From Mesorhizobium sp. LHD-90 (GTDB lineage: Bacteria > Pseudomonadota > Alphaproteobacteria > Rhizobiales > Rhizobiaceae), in NCBI RefSeq assembly GCF_030929505.1, contig NZ_JAVFVV010000009.1:225751-289750 (forward strand): 64,000 nt of DNA. Direction: 5' to 3'. Positions 8,427 to 15,225 of this stretch are shown here, piece by piece (within the stretch, counting starts at the first letter, position 1; each line of letters begins with the position of its first letter). The translations under genes were made by a program, and so were the position numbers. The notes under the pieces are model-generated. The model was not told the origin of the DNA, made no database searches, and saw nothing but the letters and a program-made list of their open reading frames with translations.

Positions 8427-9701
8427 ATGAAGATCACGAAGATCGAAACGATCTGGTTCGAGGCGCTGCCGGCGGCTGAATGGCAGAAGCAGAACCCAAA
8501 GGCGCGGCAGGCGCTGCCCAACAACCTGTGGGTCCGCGTCCATACCGATACCGGCCTCTCCGGTATCGGCGAGACCTATTACCTGCCACGCGCGGTGGCC
8601 TCGATCGTGCATGACGTCTACGCGCCGTTGCTGATCGGCCGCGACCCGCGCGACATCGAGAACCATTGGCAGAACATGTTCGCGCTGACCAATTTCTGCG
8701 GCGTCATGGGCGCGGAGATGCGCGCTATCTCGGCGCTCGACGTGGCGCTGTGGGACCTGCTCGGCCAGATCGCCGGCCTGCCGATCCATACGCTGCTTGG
8801 CGGCCGCAGCCGCGATCGCATCCGCGTCTACAACACCTGCGTCGGTTCGGGCCGGCATGCGGGCGACCTCGACGCATGGCTGACCGGCAAGGCCGGCGAA
8901 CTGGCGCAGGACCTGCTGAAGCAGGGCATATCAGCCATGAAGATCTGGCCGTTCGACCAGTTCGGCACCGGGCTCGGCGGCCCCGGCAACGAGCGCGGCG
9001 ACACCATGGTGTGGGGCGCCAGGACCGCCGCCGGCACGCGCGGGCTTGGCATCTCCAACGACGATTTGAAGGCCGGCGTCGCCATCGTCGAGGACATCCG
9101 CCGCATCGTCGGTGACAGGATGCAGATCGCCATCGAGGGCCATTGCCGCTGGGACCTGCCGTCGTCGGTGAAGATCGCAAAAGCGCTCGAACCGTTCGAC
9201 GTGATGTGGCTGGAGGAAATCATGCCGCCCGACAATGTCGACGCCTTCGTGCGGCTGAAGGCCGAGACCAGCGTGCCGATCTGCCAGAGCGAGCGCGTCT
9301 TCACCCGCTTCGGCTTCCGCCCCTGGATCGAGAAGGCGGCCACCGACATCGTCATGATGGACCTCTCTTGGGGCGGCGGCCTGACCGAGGGCCGCAAGGT
9401 GGCGGCCATGGCCGACACGGCGATGCTGCCCTTCACCTGCCACGACACGATCGGCCCGGTGGCGCTGTGGGCCGCCACCCACATGATGCTCAACGCGCCG
9501 AACGGCCTGATCATGGAAACCGTGCGCGGCTACATCGACGGCTGGTACGACGACGTGGTCGAGGACCGCATCCAGGTGGTCGAGGGCAATCTCGTGTTGC
9601 CCGACAAGCCGGGTCTGGGCACGAAGCTGCGCGATGATTTGTTCGCGCGGCCGAATGCGCGGATCGAGACGACCACGGAAGAGAGTTTGAAGGTGTGGTG
9701 A
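8427..9701 (+). CDS. Enolase-superfamily (mandelate racemase-like) acid-sugar enzyme
   Basis: A 424-residue MR/MLE-type protein with the N-terminal capping domain and a C-terminal barrel. Lys172 sits in AMKIWPFD, where the second Lys of the usual KxK is a Trp. Likely metal ligands are Glu237 (AIEGH), Glu263/264 (WLEEIMPP) and Glu289 (QSER); His339 lies in CHDTIGP. The family dehydrates or racemises sugar acids. GGGAGGGGGAG before 8427 is a strong ribosome-binding site. The gene follows the ABC permeases and precedes a 2-hydroxyacid dehydrogenase and an aldolase, which fits a dehydratase step that makes a 2-keto-3-deoxy acid. The exact substrate is not known. Confidence 0.9.
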   Translation: MKITKIETIWFEALPAAEWQKQNPKARQALPNNLWVRVHTDTGLSGIGETYYLPRAVASIVHDVYAPLLIGRDPRDIENHWQNMFALTNFCGVMGAEMRAISALDVALWDLLGQIAGLPIHTLLGGRSRDRIRVYNTCVGSGRHAGDLDAWLTGKAGELAQDLLKQGISAMKIWPFDQFGTGLGGPGNERGDTMVWGARTAAGTRGLGISNDDLKAGVAIVEDIRRIVGDRMQIAIEGHCRWDLPSSVKIAKALEPFDVMWLEEIMPPDNVDAFVRLKAETSVPICQSERVFTRFGFRPWIEKAATDIVMMDLSWGGGLTEGRKVAAMADTAMLPFTCHDTIGPVALWAATHMMLNAPNGLIMETVRGYIDGWYDDVVEDRIQVVEGNLVLPDKPGLGTKLRDDLFARPNARIETTTEESLKVW

Positions 9702-9708
9702 TGGATAG

Positions 9709-9873
9709 GCGTGACGCTGGCGCCCCCCTCCCCCTTGTGGGGAGGGGTAAGGGGTGGGGGTCGAGACAGGCTCGGCCTGCGCCCGAGTTGCTTGGTAATC
9801 GGATCGGGAGTGTGCGGCAGCACCCCCACCCCTTACCCCTCCCCACAAGGGGGAGGGGGGCGCCAGCGTTGCG
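9709..9873. repeat. Intergenic palindromic repeat
   Basis: The arms share GGCGTGACGCTGGCGCCCCC and CCCCTTGTGGGGAGGGGTAAGG with their complements on the other side. The repeat fills the gap between the enolase-superfamily and dehydrogenase genes. Its core resembles the elements at 46856, 47449 and 52359. Confidence 0.7.
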
Positions 9874-9897
9874 CCCATTCGTCAATGAGCGCGCTGC

Positions 9898-10989
9898 ATG
9901 ACCCTCTTCACCGTCAACTACACCGGCGACTATCTGGACGACCACGGAAAGCTCACCGTGCCCGACATCGCGCTCGATCTCTACGCCGGCAAATCATTCA
10001 TCTCGCAGGGTTTCCTAACCGAGCAGAGCCCCCAGCCCGGCGACACCGGCTATTGGGACCGCCTCTATTCGCTGGAAGTCACGCCGGAACAGGTGGCCCG
10101 CTCCGAGGCGATCGTCATCTTCCGGCCGTGGGTCAGGGCGTCGGCCTTCGCCAACGGCGCCGAGCGGCTGACTGTCATCGGCAGGGCAGGGGCCGGCATC
10201 GACAAGATCGACCTTGCCGCCTGCACCGAGAATGACGTGGCGGTGTTCAACGCGCCAGACACGCTGGCCCATGCGACGGCCTCCTCTGCCTTCCTGTTCG
10301 TCCTGGCGCTGGCAAAACGCCTGACCGAACAGGAGCGGCTGGTGCATCGTGGACACTGGGATCTGCAGCCGCGGACCATGGGCATCGACCTGCCCGGAAA
10401 AATGCTGGGCATCGTCGGGCTCGGCGCCAGCGGTCGTGAATTGGCGCGGCTGATGCGGCCGTGGGGCATGGAGATCATCGCCTTTTCGCCGCGCGCCGAC
10501 CGACAGGAAGCCACCGCGCTCGGCGTGACGCTGGTGCCGTCGCTGGATGAGCTGCTGGAACGCTCCGACTTCGTCAGCCTGCACAACCGGCTCGACGCCT
10601 CGACGCGCGGCACCATCGGCATGGCCGACTTCCGTCGCATGAAACGCAGCGCCTATTTCATCAATGTCGCGCGCGGCGAGATCGTGCGCGAGCCCGAACT
10701 GGTCGAGGCGCTGCGTGATGGCCTGATCGCCGGCGCCGGGCTCGACGTGTTCGAGCACGAGCCAATCCCGCCCGACCACCCGCTGACGAAGTTCGAAAAC
10801 GTTATCCTGACGCCGCACTGGCTGCCGTCGACGCGTGACGCCGCGCGCCTGACCATGGTTTCGGTGTCGAACGGAATCTTGCGCGCCGCGCATGGCCTCG
10901 TTCCCGACAATGTCGTCAACCGGCAAGTGCTCGACCGACCCGGCTTTCAGGCAAAACTCGCCCGTTTCGCCGCCAATCGCTCATCCTGA
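9898..10989 (+). CDS. D-isomer 2-hydroxyacid dehydrogenase
   Basis: A 363-residue NAD-dependent 2-hydroxyacid dehydrogenase, slightly longer than the usual 320-340 because of an N-terminal extension. GLGASG at 174-179 is the nucleotide-binding motif, and the catalytic residues are Arg259 (VARGE), Glu288 (EHEP) and His307 (TPHWLP). It lies inside the acid-sugar module and could interconvert a 2-keto acid and its hydroxyacid. The aldolase gene starts 22 bp downstream. Confidence 0.88.
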   Translation: MTLFTVNYTGDYLDDHGKLTVPDIALDLYAGKSFISQGFLTEQSPQPGDTGYWDRLYSLEVTPEQVARSEAIVIFRPWVRASAFANGAERLTVIGRAGAGIDKIDLAACTENDVAVFNAPDTLAHATASSAFLFVLALAKRLTEQERLVHRGHWDLQPRTMGIDLPGKMLGIVGLGASGRELARLMRPWGMEIIAFSPRADRQEATALGVTLVPSLDELLERSDFVSLHNRLDASTRGTIGMADFRRMKRSAYFINVARGEIVREPELVEALRDGLIAGAGLDVFEHEPIPPDHPLTKFENVILTPHWLPSTRDAARLTMVSVSNGILRAAHGLVPDNVVNRQVLDRPGFQAKLARFAANRSS

Positions 10990-11011
10990 TCTCACTCCGA
11001 GGACCAAAAGA

Positions 11012-11830
11012 ATGTTTCGCCCCAATCGCCTGAAGGCCCGTGTTCTCGCTGGCGAGAAATCCATCGGCACCTGGTTGCAAAGCGCTTGTCCGACCTTCGC
11101 GGAGATGGCGGCGGTAGCCGGTTTCGACTTCATCATCATGGACGAGGAGCATGGGGCGGGCGAACTGCAGCACGCCGTCGATATGATGCGGGCGGCCGCC
11201 TGCACCGACACCACCATGGTTATTCGCGTACCCTCCGACAATCCAGTCTACCTGCGCCGGTTGGTCGAGGCAGGCTGCGACGCGCTGCTGGTGCCGATGG
11301 TGGAAAGTGCGGCGCAGGCCCGCGCCATCGTCGAGGCGGTGCGTTTTCCGCCGCGCGGCAAGCGTGGCAACGCCTGGGACGCGGCGCGCGCCTCGAGTTT
11401 TGGCCTCTACCCACGCTACTATGAGGAGGCCGACGACAATCTGCTGATCGTCGTGCAGATCGAAACCGGCATGGGCGTCGAGAATGCACGCGAGATCGCC
11501 GGTGTCGAGGGAGTAGACGTCATCTTCATCGGGCCGACGGACCTGTCCGGCAGCATAGGCTTCCCCAACCAGACCGGCGCGCCGGAAGTTGACCGCCAGA
11601 TCCGTCGGGCGATGGCGGCAGCCCGCGAGGCGGGAAAGCCGCTTGCCACCGTGCCGCGCGTCGGCCGCAGCAGCCTTGAACTTTTCGACGAGGGATTCTC
11701 GATGATCGCTTCCGGCAGCGAGCTTTATTTCTATCGCCTGGGCATTGTTCAGATGATGAAGGAATGGCGGGAGTATCAGGGCAAAGAGCCGGTGCCCGTC
11801 GAGACGCGGGCGTCGTCCTACGGGCGGTAG
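11012..11830 (+). CDS. HpcH/HpaI-family class II aldolase
   Basis: A 272-residue aldolase of the HpcH/HpaI/GarL family, which splits 2-keto-3-deoxy acids to pyruvate (or a related keto acid) and an aldehyde with a divalent metal. DEEHG at 44-48 includes the catalytic His, and QIETGMGVEN and FIGPTDLSGSIG hold the metal ligands of the family. ATG 11012 is chosen because GAGGA lies just upstream; the frame is open further up but overlaps the dehydrogenase gene. It completes a dehydratase-dehydrogenase-aldolase set downstream of the sugar-type importer. Confidence 0.9.
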   Translation: MFRPNRLKARVLAGEKSIGTWLQSACPTFAEMAAVAGFDFIIMDEEHGAGELQHAVDMMRAAACTDTTMVIRVPSDNPVYLRRLVEAGCDALLVPMVESAAQARAIVEAVRFPPRGKRGNAWDAARASSFGLYPRYYEEADDNLLIVVQIETGMGVENAREIAGVEGVDVIFIGPTDLSGSIGFPNQTGAPEVDRQIRRAMAAAREAGKPLATVPRVGRSSLELFDEGFSMIASGSELYFYRLGIVQMMKEWREYQGKEPVPVETRASSYGR

Positions 11831-11881
11831 GCGAAGGGTGCGGCGTTCACCTCCCCTCAGGGGGAGGTGGGCGCAGCACTC

Positions 11882-12658
11882 TCAAAACATGAACCCCGCC
11901 GTCCAGCCGCCATCGACCATCATAAGGTGGCCGGTCATGTAGGAATTTTCCGGCGCGCAGAGGAACAGGATACCCTCGGCGATCTCTTCGACATGCGCCG
12001 GCCGGCCGAGCGGTATGTGGCTCATGAAGCCGGCCATCTGAGCCCGGAACGTGCCGTCGTCACCATAAAATAGCTGCTTGGTGCCCTCGGTCAGCACCGA
12101 GCCGGGGGCCAGCGAATTGACCAGGATTCCCTTCGGTCCGAGTTCCAGCGCCATGGAACGGGTGAGGTGGATCATGCCTGCCTTGGCCGCGCTGAAGGCG
12201 CTTTGCAGCCGAAACCCCGCAACGCCGATCACGGACGCGATATTGACGATCCGGCCGTGCCCGTGCGCCACCATCGGCTGCAGAGCGGCATGGCTCACGA
12301 CATAGAGACCGTCGAGGTCGATGCCGACGATGCGGCGCCATTCATCCTCCGAGAATTTGTCGATGTTGACTCGTTCCTTCATCGAGTTGACGCCGGCATT
12401 GTTGATCAGGACGTCGATCCTGCCGAATTTCTCCAGCGTCGCGTCGACGGCGCGCTTCGCGTCCTCGGCGCGGCGCACGTCCATCGATACCGCGAGCGCG
12501 CTGGGCAACTCGGCGGCGACGCGCCCGGCGCCGTCCGCGTCTATGTCGGCGACGACGATCGACGCGCCGTTTGCGGCCAGCCGATGCGCGGTTGCGCGGC
12601 CGATTCCGCCTGCCGCACCAGTGATGAAGACGACCTGCCCCGAAAGATCAGCGCGCAT
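11882..12658 (-). CDS. SDR-family protein lacking the catalytic tyrosine
   Basis: A 258-residue short-chain dehydrogenase/reductase. The cofactor motif TGAAGGIG (13-20), NNAG (86-89), Ser142 in IASV and Lys159 are present. The tyrosine of the Y-x-x-x-K motif is Phe155 (AFSAAK, codon TTC), which should remove the usual proton donor. Everything else looks intact, including the C-terminal VDGGW. It is the last gene of the E1-fusion operon, 41 bp after the second SDR. It may bind nucleotide without classical catalysis or use another acid. Confidence 0.88.
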   Translation of the reverse strand: MRADLSGQVVFITGAAGGIGRATAHRLAANGASIVVADIDADGAGRVAAELPSALAVSMDVRRAEDAKRAVDATLEKFGRIDVLINNAGVNSMKERVNIDKFSEDEWRRIVGIDLDGLYVVSHAALQPMVAHGHGRIVNIASVIGVAGFRLQSAFSAAKAGMIHLTRSMALELGPKGILVNSLAPGSVLTEGTKQLFYGDDGTFRAQMAGFMSHIPLGRPAHVEEIAEGILFLCAPENSYMTGHLMMVDGGWTAGFMF

Positions 12659-12699
12659 GCTCGACCCTTTCCTGAACGAAGGCCACCAAGGTCATGTCC

Positions 12700-13308
12700 T
12701 CAAAAATTCCGTGCATAGCCCGCCGCCCAGCCGCCATCGACATTCAACGTGTGTCCGGTCATGTACCCATTGTCGGGATCGGCCAGGAACAGCATCGCCG
12801 CCGTGATCTCGCTCAAGGTGGCCGGCCGCTTGACGCCCGTATGGGTGAGGAAACGCGCCGTGCGCACGTCGCCGCCGGCCTCGTAGGCTCCGACCGACAC
12901 CGCATTGACGGCCACGGACGGCCCGAGTTCCATCGCCAGCGTTCGGGTCATTGAAGCCAGCGCCGCCTGGTCCGCCGAAAACTCGGCGAAACCTTTTACC
13001 GGCACAAGGCCGGCCGACGAAAACACCAGCACGACCCGCTTCACGCGCGGGGCCAGGTGCCTGATCGCGCAGGCGAAATCCCGGCGTTCGCTCCCGCTGT
13101 CCGTGTCCGCCTCGGGCAGGCCGTTGGCGCCCTGGCTGATCAGGACGAGCACGAACGGGTCGCCCTCGTCGTAGGGCGCATCTGGCTTCGCCGGATCGAT
13201 ATCGACGACCTTCGCGCCATTGGCGGCAAGCGTTTGGTGTATCGCCGGGGCAAGAACGCCTTCGGCGCCTCCGACAAGCGCCACCTTACCGTCGAGATCG
13301 ATGTTCAT
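12700..13308 (-). CDS. Short, degenerate SDR-family protein
   Basis: A 202-residue SDR-like protein, well below the usual 250. The nucleotide loop is GGAEGVL (13-19) rather than TGxxxGIG, NNAG is replaced by SQGANG, and the active-site motif reads F110-S-A-D-Q114, so both the Tyr and the Lys are changed. The C-terminal NVDGGW end is kept. The start at 13308 overlaps the stop of the upstream Ldh2-type gene by ATGA, so the two are translationally coupled. The open frame upstream of 13308 is a shadow of that gene. It may partner the neighbouring SDR as a non-catalytic subunit. Confidence 0.8.
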   Translation of the reverse strand: MNIDLDGKVALVGGAEGVLAPAIHQTLAANGAKVVDIDPAKPDAPYDEGDPFVLVLISQGANGLPEADTDSGSERRDFACAIRHLAPRVKRVVLVFSSAGLVPVKGFAEFSADQAALASMTRTLAMELGPSVAVNAVSVGAYEAGGDVRTARFLTHTGVKRPATLSEITAAMLFLADPDNGYMTGHTLNVDGGWAAGYARNF

Positions 13309-14411
13309 GCCTTCGCCCCCGCACCGCTGGAAGTTTCCCGGGCATCTGGAACCTTGCGGTCGTAGCGGCCGGCGTATTCGGCCAGCGATGCCCATGTCGT
13401 CCGGTCTATTGGAATGCCGTTTCTTGCACGTCGCGCAGCCTCGGCTTTTTCCACGTCGCCCGGCGCCATCACTTTCTGGCCGGGCTGCGCCGGTTGCGCC
13501 CGCAGATCGTTCAAGAAAGCGCCGACGCGGCTGTCGAAAGCGGCCAGCGCCTGGAAAATGGCGGGGTTCAGGATCAGGAAGAAATGGCCGATCGGGATCG
13601 GCCTGCTGTAATCGTCGCCGGCCAGCGGCGGGATGGTAAAACCGTGGCCCATGCCGGAAAATGCCGAGCACAATATGTCGACCATCGCCGCCAGGCCGGC
13701 GCCCTTGTAGCCGAAGCCGGCGCCGCCCACCGGTAGCACGGCGGCCGCCTGGAACGGATCGGTGGTCGGCACACCATCGGCGGTCATCGCGACTTCGGGC
13801 GGCAGAGGCGTGCCGGTGGCGCGGCGCAGGAAGATGCGGTTGTAGGGGATCGAGCTTGTCGCCATGTCGAGCAGCATCGGTTCTTCGCCAGGCGCTGGCA
13901 CGGCGAAGGCAATCGGATTGGTGCCATAAAACGGCTTTGTGCCGCCGAACGGCACAACGGCGGGATCCGCATGGGTCGTGCTGATGGCCACGAAGCCGGC
14001 ACGCGCGGCCGCCAGCGAATACACACCGGAAGCGCCGTGGTGTGTCGAGCGTCCCACCGTCACCGCCGCAACGCCGCTATCCTTCGCCAGCGCGATGCCT
14101 TCCTCGATGGCGCGGAACGAGGCCAGATGGCCGAACCCGTCATCCGCATCGACATGGCCGACCGCCGAGGCTTTTTTCGTGAAGGCGACCTTTGGGGTCT
14201 TGTTGATGCGGCCGCCCTCCAGCATCTGCATGTACCAGGGCACGAGCCGCACGCCATGCGTGTCCACCCCGCGCGACGAGGCATCTACGACGGCCCGCGC
14301 CACCGCCTCGGCGCTTTCAGCGTTGGCGCCGCCGGCCTTCAGCAGCGCGCTTACATAGGCCGAAAGCTCGGCTGCCGAACACAAAAACCCTTCGATCGGT
14401 TCGATCGCCAT
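13305..14411 (-). CDS. Ldh2-family (malate/L-lactate-type) dehydrogenase
   Basis: A 368-residue member of the Ldh2/MDH2/YlbC family, NAD(P)-dependent oxidoreductases with a fold different from classical lactate dehydrogenase that act on (S)-2-hydroxyacids, ureidoglycolate or 2,3-diketogulonate. VDTHGVR includes the conserved catalytic His52, and GRSTHHGASGVY and FGGTKPFYGTNPIAFAVP are family signatures. It lies 35 bp after the E2-like gene and overlaps the next SDR by four bases. In context it probably makes a 2-keto acid that the E1 fusion then decarboxylates. Confidence 0.9.
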   Translation of the reverse strand: MAIEPIEGFLCSAAELSAYVSALLKAGGANAESAEAVARAVVDASSRGVDTHGVRLVPWYMQMLEGGRINKTPKVAFTKKASAVGHVDADDGFGHLASFRAIEEGIALAKDSGVAAVTVGRSTHHGASGVYSLAAARAGFVAISTTHADPAVVPFGGTKPFYGTNPIAFAVPAPGEEPMLLDMATSSIPYNRIFLRRATGTPLPPEVAMTADGVPTTDPFQAAAVLPVGGAGFGYKGAGLAAMVDILCSAFSGMGHGFTIPPLAGDDYSRPIPIGHFFLILNPAIFQALAAFDSRVGAFLNDLRAQPAQPGQKVMAPGDVEKAEAARRARNGIPIDRTTWASLAEYAGRYDRKVPDARETSSGAGAKA

Positions 14412-14446
14412 TCATTATCCTCCCGTGGAGTTTCGCCGCGCCCCTT

Positions 14447-15214
14447 CTAGACCAGAAGGCGCAGCGGCGTCTCCACAAGGTCGCGGAATCCAACCAGAAA
14501 TTCCTCCGCCTTGTCGTCCGGCACGGTGTCGGCGTCGTAGCTCAGCAGGCATTCGGCGCCGCCGTCCTTCTCGACGGCGCCGACCACCAGCCGCGCCGGC
14601 GCACCAACAAGCTGCGCCGCGACGGGCCTGACGCCGGCGCGGCCGATGAAGGAGATCGCCAGGCCAGCCTCGTCCGCCGTGGCGTCGCCTTGGCGCAGTT
14701 TCGGGATGGCGCCCAGAGAAGTCTCGGCGAGGCCCTTCAGGGCCTGCCGGCCGTCCGGCGCGGTCAGCAGCAGGATCGTATTGGCCGGCCGCATCGCCCT
14801 GGCATCGCCAAGCGCCAGGGCGGCGGCGCGCAGGCAGACGTCCTCGCGCCCGACGCCGGGCCTCAGTTCCGCAATTCTCTCAAGCAGCGCGTCGAGCGCC
14901 GCGAAATCGACGCGGGCCGCGATGGCTGTCGGCGCGGCTTTGCCAGCCGCCTGCTGCGCAATCGTTGCCGCCTGCTGCGATGTGAGGTCGGGCGCCGACG
15001 GCACCGACGGCGATGTTGCCACGGCGGCGAGGGGCTGCGCGGCAGGTTCCGCAGCCTGCCGGAAATTGACGAGGTCGATCGCGGTGATGCGGCCGTTCGG
15101 GCCGCTGCCGGCAATCGCCGAAAGCGGCAGGTTTCGTTCGCGTGCCAGCCGCCGGGCATAGGGCGTGGCGTGAATGCGGCCAGAGGAAGGCGCGGGAGCA
15201 ACGGCGATCGTCAT
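14447..15214 (-). CDS. E2-like 2-oxoacid dehydrogenase subunit without lipoyl domain or active-site His
   Basis: A 255-residue protein with a peripheral-subunit (E3)-binding domain at about 14-50 (ATPYARRLARERNL, GRITAIDL), an Ala/Pro linker, and a shortened acyltransferase-like domain from about residue 95. Normal E2 enzymes end with D-H-R-V-x-D-G; here the matching stretch is D-A-D-T-V-P-D-D, so the catalytic His and the following D-G are gone. There is no lipoyl domain; that domain is at the C-terminus of the neighbouring E1 fusion. ATG 15214 lies 11 bp after the E1 fusion stop. It probably serves as scaffold rather than acyltransferase. Confidence 0.82.
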   Translation of the reverse strand: MTIAVAPAPSSGRIHATPYARRLARERNLPLSAIAGSGPNGRITAIDLVNFRQAAEPAAQPLAAVATSPSVPSAPDLTSQQAATIAQQAAGKAAPTAIAARVDFAALDALLERIAELRPGVGREDVCLRAAALALGDARAMRPANTILLLTAPDGRQALKGLAETSLGAIPKLRQGDATADEAGLAISFIGRAGVRPVAAQLVGAPARLVVGAVEKDGGAECLLSYDADTVPDDKAEEFLVGFRDLVETPLRLLV

Positions 15215-15225
15215 GGTCACGCCTG

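Noticed and set aside
12700..13671. Long form (323 codons) of the short SDR
   Set aside because: The first 121 codons overlap the Ldh2-type gene in another frame and lack conserved text; the ATGA overlap at 13305-13308 gives a natural start.
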